Below are positions 8,345-17,814 of a DNA stretch of 64,000 nt, piece by piece. Below the pieces are notes generated by a model that was given only the letters and a program-made list of their open reading frames with translations, ran no database searches and was not told the origin of the DNA. The stretch spans positions 1 through 64,000 of the forward strand of contig SVNH01000009.1 of NCBI GenBank assembly GCA_015067005.1, given 5' to 3'. Within the stretch, counting starts at the first letter, position 1. Each line of letters starts with the position of its first letter. The DNA is from Ruminococcus flavefaciens (GTDB lineage Bacteria > Bacillota > Clostridia > Oscillospirales > Ruminococcaceae). The position numbers were made by a program, and so were the translations under genes.

Positions 8345-8410
8345 ATAAATTGACGGTTTGCGCTTGTATGCCAAGCCGCATAGTTATGATATATATTATC
8401 GGAGGTTTTA

Positions 8411-9601
8411 ATGAAAAGCTTATTGGCTAACGTGTGGACTAAGAGAGTCCTCGCTCTGGTAAGCGTGCTTTATGCTGCCGGAGTATGTCGTTTGTGTTAT
8501 CTTTCACTCTTTTATGATATACATATACACGGAAGAGCTTCGTTATGTCTGCTGCTGACAGCAGTATCAATACTTGCACTGGTCGTTATGCTCTATACGC
8601 GCAGGCAGGTGCTTACAAGGATCGCAAGCTTCGTGATACTTCCGGCAATGCTGCCGGTCGTACTGCTCCATTTCGGAGAATGGGTGCTGATAATCCCGAT
8701 AATCGTTACGGGTATAGCGATATTCCTGCTTTCCGGCTCGGGAGAGGGCGCTAAAACTGCGATCGGTACAATAACGCTTCTGCTGTATATTTTCGGTGCG
8801 CTCGGCTACTTCCTGTTCACATCGTTCTTTGTCTCATCGGCAAAGGAGGAGGTAGTGCAGTCGGGAGTTTCCCCATCGGGCAGATACCGCTACCGCGTTG
8901 TTAATACCGAGGACAGCTCCAACGGAAGCACTGCTATCCACATCGAGCCGAACTACGCTGATAAGGAGTACCCGTTCATTACGTTCACTCTTAAAAATGT
9001 CGACCGCATTGTCGATATGACAAGACCTATCAGCGAGGAGATCAACATTGAGTGGAAAACTCAGACCAGACAGGAGATCACTGAGCAGCTGAATGAAAAG
9101 TCCGAGCATATCGTGGTGCGTCTTTCACAGGATGCGCTCGAAAAGCTGGGCATCAAGAGCAACGATCACTACACTCTCTTCGGTATATCGTCCTCACAGA
9201 AGAGCGAACTCGGCAAGGCTGAATCGGATTTCAACGACATCCTCCTCAGCGATGTCCCCGATGAAAAGCTTTCAGTTTTCAACCTCGCAAAGGACGAAAA
9301 AGGCGCTTATTACGTAATTGAGCCTACGCAGGAATTCCTCCAGCAGACCGGCTTCCCGGAGGGACAGAGGATATATCTCAGAGACCTCAATGAAACACAG
9401 CTGAGAGCGTTCCATATCATCGTTGATAATGCGATCTACCTCCATACGCTCACCGATGAGCAGCTCGCTAAGCTCGGAGTGCCGGAAAAGGGCGATGTTA
9501 TGTACTTCAACGGCGAGGTCTGCTTCCGCTATTACGTGGCAGAGCTCGAAGAGTATTTCGATGTCGATTCACGCCACTTCTCGCTTGACCTGTTGGGCTG
9601 A
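8411..9601 (+). CDS. Membrane-anchored protein of unknown function
   Basis: Not recognised. 396 residues: four or five membrane segments in the first 150 residues (about 12-32, 45-65, 72-90, 93-112 and 122-145) and then a soluble domain of about 250 residues, probably outside the cell, with many Asp, Glu, Tyr and Leu. The outer part contains three similar LxxLG-like stretches (DALEKLGIKSNDHYTLFG, later DEQLAKLGVPEKGDVMYF), suggesting an internal duplication of a small alpha/beta unit. The ATG follows CGGAGG. Own promoter upstream and a strong terminator downstream make it monocistronic. Confidence 0.75.
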   Translation: MKSLLANVWTKRVLALVSVLYAAGVCRLCYLSLFYDIHIHGRASLCLLLTAVSILALVVMLYTRRQVLTRIASFVILPAMLPVVLLHFGEWVLIIPIIVTGIAIFLLSGSGEGAKTAIGTITLLLYIFGALGYFLFTSFFVSSAKEEVVQSGVSPSGRYRYRVVNTEDSSNGSTAIHIEPNYADKEYPFITFTLKNVDRIVDMTRPISEEINIEWKTQTRQEITEQLNEKSEHIVVRLSQDALEKLGIKSNDHYTLFGISSSQKSELGKAESDFNDILLSDVPDEKLSVFNLAKDEKGAYYVIEPTQEFLQQTGFPEGQRIYLRDLNETQLRAFHIIVDNAIYLHTLTDEQLAKLGVPEKGDVMYFNGEVCFRYYVAELEEYFDVDSRHFSLDLLG

Positions 9602-9621
9602 TAGAATGAATAGTATAAAAG

Positions 9622-9653
9622 ATGCCGCTATAATAAGTATAGCGGCATTTTTT
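9622..9653 (+). terminator. Terminator of the 8411 gene
   Basis: Perfect 11-bp stem ATGCCGCTATA/TATAGCGGCAT, loop ATAAG, then six T. R-block 2 begins just behind the T-run. Confidence 0.92.
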
Positions 9654-9654
9654 A

Positions 9655-9957
9655 GCGGGGAAGCCCGCTGGCTTTAACGGCGCAGTGCCTGCGCTCCCTT
9701 CCACGTTGACGCTCGTAAACTCGCTCACTTTATCCCCATAGCTTAAACGTACTCGCTAACACCACAAACAATGGGATTCTAAAGGGATGTTATCCCTTTA
9801 GCGGATTCCAAAGGCAGAGCCTTTGGTCGCCGCTTTCGGCTTTTAAGGCGGCGAAACTCTCCGAAAGCGCTCCGCAAAGGGTGAATTCAAAAACAGTCCG
9901 GTGGACTGTTTTTGGAGAGGGAACGCCCTGAAAGAGAGGGCGTTCCCTTGTAACATC
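9655..9957 (+). repeat. R-block 2: modules R2 and R3
   Basis: Non-coding composite. R2 (about 9670-9790) includes the hairpin GCGCAGTGCCTGCGC and two direct ACTCGCT motifs. R3 (about 9790-9957) has hairpins with arms AAAGGC/GCCTTT, AAACAGTCC/GGACTGTTT and GGGAACGCCCT/AGGGCGTTCCC. The block starts right after a terminator. Copies of both modules recur at 50928-51466 and, inverted, at 62294-62948. Confidence 0.85.
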
Positions 9958-9962
9958 GACAG

Positions 9963-9996
9963 AAAAAGCGCCCTGACGGCGTGAGCCGTCACGCTT
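9963..9996 (-). terminator. Terminator of the M23 peptidase gene
   Basis: On the minus strand the stop codon runs into a stem built on GACGGC/GCCGTC extended by AAGCG/CGCTT, followed by TTTTTC. The hairpin overlaps the last codons. Confidence 0.75.
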
Positions 9997-10798
9997 ATTG
10001 CTTCAGGACACCGAGCGGGTCGATGAATCTGCCGCTGTGAGTCATTTCGAGGTGCAGGTGAGGTTCTTCGCTGCTTTCGATGTCGGCGGTATTGCCGACA
10101 ACTCCGATGAGGTCGCCGCCTGCGACGGTATCGCCCTGCTGGACTGAAAGATCCGAGCCGAGTCCGCAGTATTTGGTCACATAGCCGTTATGGTGATCGA
10201 GAGTGACTGTGATGCCCCAGAGCGGATCGTTCTTGATCTCCTTTATCTCGCCGGATGATACCGCGTAGACCTCTGTTCCGACCTCCGCCTTGAAATCAGT
10301 ACCGTTGTGAGTCTGCCAAGCGCCGGTGGTCTCATTTTTTATCAGTTCGCCGCAGCTGAAAGGATTTATGACATTTTCGATGTCTGCGAGCGGCGGCTTC
10401 TGATTTTCGAGTACCGTATGACTGCTCTCAGCAGCTGTCTGCTGAGCCGGAGGTTCAGCAACAGTGTCTATCACCGGAGCGTCCGCATTGAGCTTAGCCG
10501 GCGGTATAGTGGTTATTTCGCGCGGTTTGGTCGCCTCCGGAAGTGTGACCTTGACTGGCGGAGCAGTCGTTACCGGTGTGGTAACTGTGTACTGATATGT
10601 GGTAGTCTTGGGAATGTCATCGGCTCTTTTATCGACTGCCGCTTCGGGTGAAGCGAGTTTATTTGCAGGCTTGCTGCCGCCGTGGTCATAGGCGAAAAAG
10701 CAAGCTGAACCGATCATTACTGCACTTATTCCAAGGGCTGCATAAAAGCCCTTAGTACCTTTTTTCATGTTGTTATCTGATAAAGAATTTTTCTTCAC
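9995..10798 (-). CDS. M23 family metallopeptidase, SpoIIQ-like
   Basis: Membrane-anchored LytM-type peptidoglycan endopeptidase, 267 residues. One N-terminal membrane helix (about 17-37), a long Thr/Pro/Ala-rich stalk (about 40-140), then the M23 domain. Both zinc motifs are intact: H164-x3-D168 (HNGTD) and H247-x-H249 (HLHLE), so unlike Bacillus subtilis SpoIIQ it should be active. GTG at 10798 was chosen because GGAGGT precedes it; an upstream ATG in the same frame lies inside the ribosome binding region. The architecture resembles SpoIIQ of Clostridia, but many vegetative hydrolases share it, and no sporulation operon adjoins it. Confidence 0.85.
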   Translation of the reverse strand: MKKNSLSDNNMKKGTKGFYAALGISAVMIGSACFFAYDHGGSKPANKLASPEAAVDKRADDIPKTTTYQYTVTTPVTTAPPVKVTLPEATKPREITTIPPAKLNADAPVIDTVAEPPAQQTAAESSHTVLENQKPPLADIENVINPFSCGELIKNETTGAWQTHNGTDFKAEVGTEVYAVSSGEIKEIKNDPLWGITVTLDHHNGYVTKYCGLGSDLSVQQGDTVAGGDLIGVVGNTADIESSEEPHLHLEMTHSGRFIDPLGVLKQ

Positions 10799-10838
10799 GT
10801 ATAACACCTCCAAGCATATTGTTGACTGCAATCGGAAG

Positions 10839-10867
10839 ATTATACGTCAGATTTTTGATCGTGTGAA
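10839..10867 (-). promoter_or_regulatory. Promoter of the M23 peptidase gene
   Basis: On the minus strand TTCACA (10867-10862), 17-bp spacer, TATAAT (10844-10839). It is divergent from the promoter at 10909-10937. Confidence 0.65.
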
Positions 10868-10908
10868 AAAATGGCAGCTGGTGCGGGCTGTTACGTATGC
10901 AGTATTCC

Positions 10909-10937
10909 TTGACATATCATGTTTATTAAGCTATAAT
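10909..10937 (+). promoter_or_regulatory. Perfect sigma-A promoter of the sulfatase-family gene
   Basis: TTGACA (10909-10914), 17-bp spacer, TATAAT (10932-10937): both hexamers are consensus, so strong constitutive transcription is likely. Confidence 0.88.
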
Positions 10938-11017
10938 TAATTTGTATTCGTAACCGGCATCAGCGGTTATTGCTCCGGACTTCGTTCGGGAAAAGTGACT
11001 GATTAGGGGGATTGGAA

Positions 11018-12805
11018 TTGGAAAGATCAGCTGTATTGAAAAAGCTGAAAAACAGGCTGCATATCGACAAAAGAACAGAGGCAGCCATCATAGCTTTAAG
11101 TATTTCGTTCGGATTCATGATATTTTTGTTTTCTCCAATGGAGATATTTGTCGGAAGTCCGAGTGATTTCACGATAGGCTTCAGGGAGATCTTCTTTCCG
11201 ATGCTTTTTAAAGCGGCGGAGGCATCGCTGTTTATCGCATTATTGCTTAATGCTGCCTGTTTTATTAACAAAGCACTTTACACAGTTCTTGCGGATATTA
11301 TGTTCGGCGCACTTATCGCCGGATATTCTCAGCAGCTTTTTATGAACGGCAAAATGAATCAGATCACAGGCGATGAAGCTGCAAACACAGATCTTTCGCC
11401 GGCAGTCACAGCCAATCTGATAGTATATCTGTTACTGCTGCTGCTGCCATTGATACTGACCTTTGTAAGATCAGCCATCGGCGAAAGGATACGCATAAAG
11501 CTCCGCAGCGAGACTATCGTTGCCTATGTTTCAACAGTTATCGTGCTGATGCAGACAGTAGGTCTGGCAGCAACGTCAGTAAAGGTAGACTGGAGCAAAT
11601 ACGACCGCAATTTCACAGCACGTTTATCCTATAATAAACTGCTTGAGCTTTCCGGCGATGAAAATATAGTTGTATTCATCGTTGACCGCTTTGACGGCGA
11701 GACCTTTGACGAGGTACTGAAAGAATATCCTGAGCTTAACAGTGAATTAGGCGGCTTTACTTATTATCGCAACAACGTTTCCCACTATACGAATACCTTT
11801 CCGTCGATCCCGAATATGCTTTCCGGTCAGCATTATGAGGGGGAAAAGGTCGTTGATTACGTAAGCAGGATATGGAAGGGCGATACCGTTCCGAAGCTTC
11901 TTTTTGAAAACGGCTGGCGTACTACAATGGTCATTGACAGCAATACAACTTACAGGAACAACGATCAGATCTCCGGATTTTGCAGCAATATCGAGAAGAT
12001 AGATCAGGATGATATTGAATATAATTATAACGGCGAAAAAGGCATTATCCCGACTATGACTTGGCTTTCGATGTATAAGCTGCTCCCGTATGCTGCAAAG
12101 GGCTTCTGTCTGCCGATGGTGAATAAGGCTCCCTCTGAGGATTTCGTAACGGTGGACGGCGAAAACAGTGATCTTGTACCGCTCCTCACGTCTGATAAGG
12201 TCGATCTGAAGCTTTACGCTCAGTTAAAGGAAAGAGGTCTCAGATCGGGCGAAAACAAAACGTTTACCTTCATTCACATTAACGGTATGCACGATGTCAG
12301 CAAAGAGGTCTCTGAGCTGTATCAGAACGTTTCAAAGGCTGATGAACGCACTACTCTGCGCGGAGTATTTCAGATACTTTCTGAATATTTTGAACAGATG
12401 AAGCAGCTGGGCATATATGATAACTCGACTATACTTCTCCTCGGCGATCATGGTAGACTTCCGAATGAAATAATGGCACAAAGGCAGGCAACGCTCGATG
12501 ATGTTATAACGACGGCTCTGCTGATAAAGCCGAAGAATACCGCAGCCGAGCCTTTGAAAACCGATTCCGTGCACGAGCTCTCAAACGACTATTTCTTTGC
12601 GAGCATTCTGGAATATGCAGGCATAGATCATGAGAAATACGGCGTTTCGTATAACGATGTTATAAACGGCGATCTCAGCGCTCCGAGGTACTTGCAGACG
12701 ATGTTCTGGAACGGTTCAAACAACATTGATTACAAAGCACTCTATAAAATTACCGGCGATGCAAGAGACTTTGATAACTGGGAAGAGGTCCCGGAGCATG
12801 AATAG
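11018..12805 (+). CDS. Membrane sulfatase/alkaline-phosphatase superfamily protein
   Basis: Integral membrane enzyme, 595 residues: about five membrane segments in the first 190 residues, then an outer catalytic domain of the alkaline phosphatase/sulfatase superfamily. Visible metal and nucleophile regions are VVFIVDRFD, the NTFPSIPNMLSG stretch (the Thr is the likely nucleophile), THIHINGMHD and LLGDHGR. The layout matches LtaS-like and polymer phospho-transferases that modify surface glycans or lipids with phosphoglycerol or phosphoethanolamine; which reaction applies cannot be decided. TTG at 11018 is taken as start since AGGGGG ends at 11010; the TTG at 11012 would be too close. It is monocistronic. 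Confidence 0.75.
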   Translation: MERSAVLKKLKNRLHIDKRTEAAIIALSISFGFMIFLFSPMEIFVGSPSDFTIGFREIFFPMLFKAAEASLFIALLLNAACFINKALYTVLADIMFGALIAGYSQQLFMNGKMNQITGDEAANTDLSPAVTANLIVYLLLLLLPLILTFVRSAIGERIRIKLRSETIVAYVSTVIVLMQTVGLAATSVKVDWSKYDRNFTARLSYNKLLELSGDENIVVFIVDRFDGETFDEVLKEYPELNSELGGFTYYRNNVSHYTNTFPSIPNMLSGQHYEGEKVVDYVSRIWKGDTVPKLLFENGWRTTMVIDSNTTYRNNDQISGFCSNIEKIDQDDIEYNYNGEKGIIPTMTWLSMYKLLPYAAKGFCLPMVNKAPSEDFVTVDGENSDLVPLLTSDKVDLKLYAQLKERGLRSGENKTFTFIHINGMHDVSKEVSELYQNVSKADERTTLRGVFQILSEYFEQMKQLGIYDNSTILLLGDHGRLPNEIMAQRQATLDDVITTALLIKPKNTAAEPLKTDSVHELSNDYFFASILEYAGIDHEKYGVSYNDVINGDLSAPRYLQTMFWNGSNNIDYKALYKITGDARDFDNWEEVPEHE

Positions 12806-12828
12806 CGGCTTTTCCGCAGCTTAACGGT

Positions 12829-12867
12829 GAAAAAATGGCAGCCAGACGCATAAAGCGTGCTGGCTGC
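12829..12867 (-). terminator. Terminator of the zapA-mrdA operon
   Basis: Long stem GGCAGCCAGACGC with GCGTGCTGGCTGC (one bulged G). On the minus strand it is followed by ATTTTTTC, so it ends the mrdA transcript; it may also block read-through from 12805. Confidence 0.85.
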
Positions 12868-12874
12868 TATTGTA

Positions 12875-15172
12875 TTATTCGGGCTGTGCAGCGGGATCCG
12901 GAGGATCAGCTGCGGCATTCTGAGGCTGTTCATCAGCAGGTGCAGGCTGCTCGTTCTGAGGAGGTTCAGCGGCGGGCTGTTCCTGCTGCTGAGGGAGTTC
13001 CTGCGGATAATTCTGTGGGATCTCCGGCAGATCTGGGTACTGCTGAGGCTGCTGCTGTTCCTGCTGGTCTATCTGGATCTGAGGCTGGATATAGGGCTGA
13101 GTTGTAGTAGTTGAGGTAGTGGTAGAAGTGCTTTCCTCCGGGGAAGTTGTGACCTCCGGCGGAAGAGTAGCGGTCGGCTTTACGCCGTTGAGACCGTAGC
13201 ACTCCTGATAGCCGAGGATGAGGTCGCGGATCATGTACTTTGAATACTCACCGCCCTCGATGATACCGGCGAAAGCGACCTCGGGATCGTTAGCCGGAGC
13301 GAATCCGATGAAGAACGAGCTCTGCTCTTCGAGGTCCTTACCGGTCTGAGGGGTACCTGTCTTGATAGCGACATCGAAGCCGAGATCGGAGAGCGAATAC
13401 TTAGCCGGGAAGTTGTTCTTTGAAGCGTCGATCATACCGCTTGTGATGGTATCGAAGACGTAATCGTAGTTTTCCTCGATCTTGCAGGCGACCTCTGGCT
13501 GAGTTTTTGAAACGAGGTCGCCTGAGCCGTAATCGTAGAGGCTGTCAACGATGTAGTTCTTGTAGCGTGTACCGTGGTTGCCGATAGTGCTTGCAACTGA
13601 AGCCATCTGGAGCGGAGTTATACCCTCGTCCTGGTTACCGATAGCCGCCTGAAGCACATAACCGATGTACCATGTGAGACCGTGCTCTTCAAAGGTCTCA
13701 GGGTTACAGAGATAGCCGGCAGCGTCGCCTGTTTCGATGCCGGTGTGCTGACCGAGACCGTAAAGCTGGGAATACTTGGTTATCATGTCGATACCGAGCT
13801 TGTCTGCGAGTTCATAGAAGTAGATATTGCAGGAGACCTCGATCGCGCGGCGAATGGAGATGCTTCCGTGATAGCCGGTACAGCTGAACTTGCCGCCGTG
13901 GTAGATCATATCTGTTTTGCAGTTGAAGGTAGTGTTCGGATCGACGATGCCCTCGTTGAGACCGGCAGTAGCGGTAATGGTCTTGAAGGTCGAGCCGGCG
14001 CGGTAGAGACCGTGTGTAGCGCGGTTGAGGAGGGGAGAATCCTCCATTTTCAGGAGTTCATCGAATTTGGTTGAGTAGTCCTTGAGGTTGAAGGTCGGAG
14101 CGGTCGCAAGACCTTTTACAGCGCCTGTTTTAGCATCGAGTACAGCTATCGCACCGCACTTAACGTCCTTGAATTTAGGGTTAGTGTTGATATTCGGGAA
14201 CTCCTTGATGAAGTTATCAAGGATGCCCTGAAGCTTCAGCTGGTAAGCGCCGTCGACGGTAAGTCTTACAGTGTCGCCGGAGTGGGTGTCAACAATGGTC
14301 TTTACATCGACCACAGAGCCCTTATCCACGGTAATTTCCTCTTCACCGTTCTGACCGCGCAGAGTTTTTTCGAGAGCGCCCTCGATACCGCTTTTGCCGA
14401 CAACGTCATTGAGCGCATAGCCCTGATTTTTGAGCTCCTCGTATTCCTCGGCGTAGATAGGACCTACTGTGCCGAGCTCGTGGGGGAGGATGTCTCCGCG
14501 GACGATACGGCGTTCGGAAGCCTCAACAGCGTCGATACCGGGATAGAAGTTGCTCAGTTCCTTGAGGTCAACGACGGTTTGCTGGTCAACGCCCTTAGCG
14601 AGTACCATGTCGATGTTATAGGCGAAATCCTGAACGATCATCTCGTATCTCATACCGGCGATGATACGTCTTTCCTGTTCGGTGTATTTCGCGGAGATCT
14701 TGTTATCCGAGATGAGCTTATCTATGCAGTTTTCGGCAGTTGCGTAGACATTGAGGTTGAGGTTCGAGATGACCTCCTGAGATTCATCGTTGGTAAAAAC
14801 ATAGGGCGAATCCTTGCTTATCGGCAGAGTTTCCTTGAATTCGCAGCCGTGCTCTTTGAGGGCGTTGTATATGACGAGAAGCGTCTCGTTGCCCTTTTCG
14901 AGGTCTTCCGGAAACAGCGATTTGCACAGCACGAGGTCTGTTCGGGTGTTGTTTGTGACGAGGACGTTTCCGTTGTAATCCACGATACCGCCGCGTGTAG
15001 CCTTTATCTGACGGGTGTAGGTAACAGCGTCCTTGCTGAACTTGGTAGGAGTTTTGATGTCCTCATCACCGACTACCTGTATTTCCATAAGACGCAGCGC
15101 ACTCAGTACACCCAGCATTATCACAAGCATTACGATTATTATGGATTTTATATTATCAGTGAGACTTTTCAA
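12875..15172 (-). CDS. mrdA: Penicillin-binding protein 2 (MrdA), elongasome transpeptidase
   Basis: Class B penicillin-binding protein for lateral wall growth, 765 residues. N-terminal membrane helix (about 9-30), dimerisation domain (about 55-300), transpeptidase domain with S394-T-F-K397, S447-C-N and K604-T-G. A tail of about 100 residues very rich in Gln, Pro, Thr and Glu follows the catalytic domain and is unusual for PBP2. The TTG at 15172 follows GGGAGAA. It is the last gene of the operon that holds mreB, mreC and mreD, consistent with MrdA rather than septal FtsI, which is at 38384. A solo end of the M element lies in the 157-bp gap before it. Confidence 0.93.
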   Translation of the reverse strand: MKSLTDNIKSIIIVMLVIMLGVLSALRLMEIQVVGDEDIKTPTKFSKDAVTYTRQIKATRGGIVDYNGNVLVTNNTRTDLVLCKSLFPEDLEKGNETLLVIYNALKEHGCEFKETLPISKDSPYVFTNDESQEVISNLNLNVYATAENCIDKLISDNKISAKYTEQERRIIAGMRYEMIVQDFAYNIDMVLAKGVDQQTVVDLKELSNFYPGIDAVEASERRIVRGDILPHELGTVGPIYAEEYEELKNQGYALNDVVGKSGIEGALEKTLRGQNGEEEITVDKGSVVDVKTIVDTHSGDTVRLTVDGAYQLKLQGILDNFIKEFPNINTNPKFKDVKCGAIAVLDAKTGAVKGLATAPTFNLKDYSTKFDELLKMEDSPLLNRATHGLYRAGSTFKTITATAGLNEGIVDPNTTFNCKTDMIYHGGKFSCTGYHGSISIRRAIEVSCNIYFYELADKLGIDMITKYSQLYGLGQHTGIETGDAAGYLCNPETFEEHGLTWYIGYVLQAAIGNQDEGITPLQMASVASTIGNHGTRYKNYIVDSLYDYGSGDLVSKTQPEVACKIEENYDYVFDTITSGMIDASKNNFPAKYSLSDLGFDVAIKTGTPQTGKDLEEQSSFFIGFAPANDPEVAFAGIIEGGEYSKYMIRDLILGYQECYGLNGVKPTATLPPEVTTSPEESTSTTTSTTTTQPYIQPQIQIDQQEQQQPQQYPDLPEIPQNYPQELPQQQEQPAAEPPQNEQPAPADEQPQNAAADPPDPAAQPE

Positions 15173-15246
15173 ATATATTCTCCCTTCATCTCTGAAAGCA
15201 ACCCCCGCATTTCCGTGTGTTTTCAGGTTTCGGTGATATGTTGCTT

Positions 15247-15280
15247 TTATTGAGGGAAACCCTTTTGAAAAAGGGTTCCG
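15247..15280 (-). repeat. Solo end fragment of the M element
   Basis: About 32 bases identical to the right end of M1 (5165-5197, opposite strand), including the hairpin AACCCTTTT/AAAAGGGTT. No other part of the element is here. It lies between mreD and mrdA, inside the operon. Confidence 0.75.
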
Positions 15281-15329
15281 CCAACAGCAGCGTATTACTG
15301 AAAAGGTAAAAACACAAGGGATGCGGAGG

Positions 15330-15899
15330 TTATTGTTGTTGATTGCGGGTATTGATAGCTTCCTCGATAGAGAGGTGTGCTTTAGGCATAAAGAAGTGGT
15401 TGATAAATCTGATAATGAGGAAGATAAATACGGCTGAGATCATAGTATAGAGCCATATCCTCATAGAAACTCTGGTAAATATCCTGCTTACGTCGTCGTA
15501 TTTCCAGATCTGGTAGTAGAATTTATAGTCGAGCCAGCACTGGACAAAGGCAGCGATTGCAGTAATAGCCATATAGTTGACGAATTTATTTTTCAGATAA
15601 AGTTCAAACAGCAGGGAAGTCATCAGGCATGATACTGAGAGTATCACCGCATTATAGCCGAAAAGCTTATTGCAGCTTATGTCGATAAGGAAGCCGCAGA
15701 GTGCTCCCGTAAAGACAGAGGCATACTGATCGTTATTGATAGCGATGCAGATCGGGATAGGGATAAGCAGGATCGGTTTGCGCCATGTGCCGGATGTCAT
15801 AATGATGAAGCTTGAGAGTATCAGAAAGTAGTAGAGCAGCCAGCGCACGACTGTCTTGAAGCGGAGTATACGCTGTTCGCGGGTAGTTCTGAGCCTCAT
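15330..15899 (-). CDS. mreD: Rod shape-determining protein MreD
   Basis: Integral membrane partner of MreC and the RodA-PBP2 pair, 189 residues with five or six membrane segments; low sequence conservation is normal for MreD. The start overlaps the mreC stop by one base, and the position between mreC and mrdA fixes the call. The C-terminus is a short hydrophilic tail ending in Gln residues. Confidence 0.88.
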   Translation of the reverse strand: MRLRTTREQRILRFKTVVRWLLYYFLILSSFIIMTSGTWRKPILLIPIPICIAINNDQYASVFTGALCGFLIDISCNKLFGYNAVILSVSCLMTSLLFELYLKNKFVNYMAITAIAAFVQCWLDYKFYYQIWKYDDVSRIFTRVSMRIWLYTMISAVFIFLIIRFINHFFMPKAHLSIEEAINTRNQQQ

Positions 15900-16753
15900 C
15901 AGTCATCCTCCCTTTTGCCGCTGAAATCGGTGATAACGATAACAGAGGTCAGACGTGTGATGTCGGTACACGGTTCGATCATAGCCGTAACGGAGAGACC
16001 GTTCGAGTCATATCCGATACTTTTTATTTTGCCGATAGGGTAGTCCTTCGGGAACATACCGCTTGAACCGGCAGTTATCATGAGATCGCCTTCTTTGAGC
16101 TGATGTGCGGGGCTTACGTGGATAAGTCTTGTAAGACCTTCCTCGGCAGCGACAACGCCGCCCTCGATGATACCTGTATCGGCGCTTGACGAGGAGCATA
16201 CCGCAGCGATCGAGAGATCCGGTGAGAGTATCGAGCGCACAGTGGTAACGTGCTTTGAGACCTCAATGGTGATACCCACAAGACCTTCCGCAGTAACAAC
16301 CGGACAGTTCGGCTTGATACCGTCCTCCGAGCCCTTGTCGATAGTGAAGGAACGGAACGGATCATTGGTAACATAGCCCAGTATCTTGCATGGAACGGAG
16401 AGGATATAGTCCTCATGCTCCTCTTTTATGCTCACGAATTTTCTCAGTTCCTCGCATTCAGCGACGAGTGCATCGTAGTTAGTGAGTTTTTTGTTCAGCT
16501 CACCGAGTTCAGCCTTGAGACGCTGGTTTTCCTCGTAATACTCGTCAGCTTTGTTGAATTTATCAACATTGCGCTCGAACTTCATGCTTATGCCGTTAGT
16601 GACCTTCCTTACCGGCTTGGTCATGGTATTAATGAAGGAAACGCTTGAAACAGAGTAGCCGCCCTTAGTGACGGCGTAGATCATTATACCAACGAGGAAT
16701 GCGAGAAAAGAGAGCATTATTTTGAATCTGGTGCTTTTTAGGAATTCACGCAT
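15899..16753 (-). CDS. mreC: Rod shape-determining protein MreC
   Basis: Bitopic elongasome scaffold, 284 residues. One N-terminal membrane helix (about 10-28), a coiled coil (about 58-105, rich in Glu, Leu, Asn and Lys), then the two beta-barrel domains typical of MreC (about 110-275). The ATG at 16753 follows AAGGAGA; ten bases separate it from mreB. It organises MreD, RodA and MrdA outside the membrane. Length and order agree with the family. Confidence 0.93.
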   Translation of the reverse strand: MREFLKSTRFKIMLSFLAFLVGIMIYAVTKGGYSVSSVSFINTMTKPVRKVTNGISMKFERNVDKFNKADEYYEENQRLKAELGELNKKLTNYDALVAECEELRKFVSIKEEHEDYILSVPCKILGYVTNDPFRSFTIDKGSEDGIKPNCPVVTAEGLVGITIEVSKHVTTVRSILSPDLSIAAVCSSSSADTGIIEGGVVAAEEGLTRLIHVSPAHQLKEGDLMITAGSSGMFPKDYPIGKIKSIGYDSNGLSVTAMIEPCTDITRLTSVIVITDFSGKREDD

Positions 16754-16763
16754 TTGCTTCTCC

Positions 16764-17780
16764 TTAATAATACTTGACGTTTTCTGTCAGAGCATCCTGA
16801 TAATCAGCGATGTGTTCGAGTATCCTTCCAGTACCCTCGGCAACGCAGTCGAGAGGGTATTCAGCGATATACACGGGCATACCGGTCTCACGGTTGATAA
16901 GTCTGTCGAGACCGCGCAGCAGAGCGCCGCCGCCTGTGAGGGTGATACCGTGGTCGATAATATCGGCAGAGAGCTCAGGCGGAGTTTTTTCGAGAGTAGA
17001 CTTTATCGCGTCGATGACTCTTGAAAGGGGTTCAACGAGGGCATCGCGTATCTCGGCTGAGCTTACGATGATATTTTCAGGGAGTCCGTTAAGGAGATTG
17101 CGTCCTTTGATTTCCATAGTCTCCTCTTTTTCGCTCGGGAAGGCGTTGCCTATTTCGAGCTTAACGTTTTCGGCAGTACGCTCACCGATGAGGAGGTTAT
17201 ACTTTTTCTTGATATAGTTGATGATAGCGCTATCGAATTCGTCGCCGGCGCATCTGACAGAGCGTGAGGAGACGATGCCTCCGAGGGAGATAACAGCGAC
17301 CTCACTCGTACCGCCGCCGATGTCAACGACCATGCTTCCGGCGGGATCGTTAGTCGGCAGACCTGCGCCGATAGCGGCAGCCATAGGCTCTTCGATGATG
17401 AGAACGTTATTCGCGCCGGCTTTCTTGCAGGATTCGCGCACGGCACGGCGTTCAACGGCAGTAACGCCCGAAGGTATGCAGATTATGACGTTAGCCTTAG
17501 TGAAGAGAGTACCTCTCAGGGCTTTGCGGATAAATTCCTGAAGCATAGTGGTAGCGATGTCGAAATCGGCGATAACGCCGTCTTTAAGAGGTCTCACAGC
17601 GACGATAGAGCCGGGAGTCCTTCCGATGACATCCTTAGCTTCCTTGCCGACATAGCGGCACTTATCCGTTCTGGTGTTTACAGCAACAACAGAAGGCTCT
17701 CTTATTATAATACCTTTGCCTCTCATATATACAAGGGTATTTGCGGTACCCAGATCAATACCAATATCTTTAGTAAACAT
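16764..17780 (-). CDS. mreB: Actin-like cytoskeletal protein MreB
   Basis: Cytoplasmic actin homologue that guides lateral wall synthesis, 338 residues, the normal size. Nucleotide-binding motifs are visible: [13 protein letters not shown] at the N-terminus, [13 protein letters not shown] in the middle and [11 protein letters not shown] near the end. The ATG at 17780 follows AGGAGCTGC. It is transcribed with mreC, mreD and mrdA behind it and a small membrane gene and dut before it. Confidence 0.96.
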   Translation of the reverse strand: MFTKDIGIDLGTANTLVYMRGKGIIIREPSVVAVNTRTDKCRYVGKEAKDVIGRTPGSIVAVRPLKDGVIADFDIATTMLQEFIRKALRGTLFTKANVIICIPSGVTAVERRAVRESCKKAGANNVLIIEEPMAAAIGAGLPTNDPAGSMVVDIGGGTSEVAVISLGGIVSSRSVRCAGDEFDSAIINYIKKKYNLLIGERTAENVKLEIGNAFPSEKEETMEIKGRNLLNGLPENIIVSSAEIRDALVEPLSRVIDAIKSTLEKTPPELSADIIDHGITLTGGGALLRGLDRLINRETGMPVYIAEYPLDCVAEGTGRILEHIADYQDALTENVKYY

Positions 17781-17814
17781 TAATGCAGCTCCTTAAAAAA
17801 CTAATATGTAGGAA

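Noticed and set aside
14282..15253. Long plus-strand frame opposite mrdA
   Set aside because: Shadow of the PBP2 gene; no motif, no ribosome binding site.
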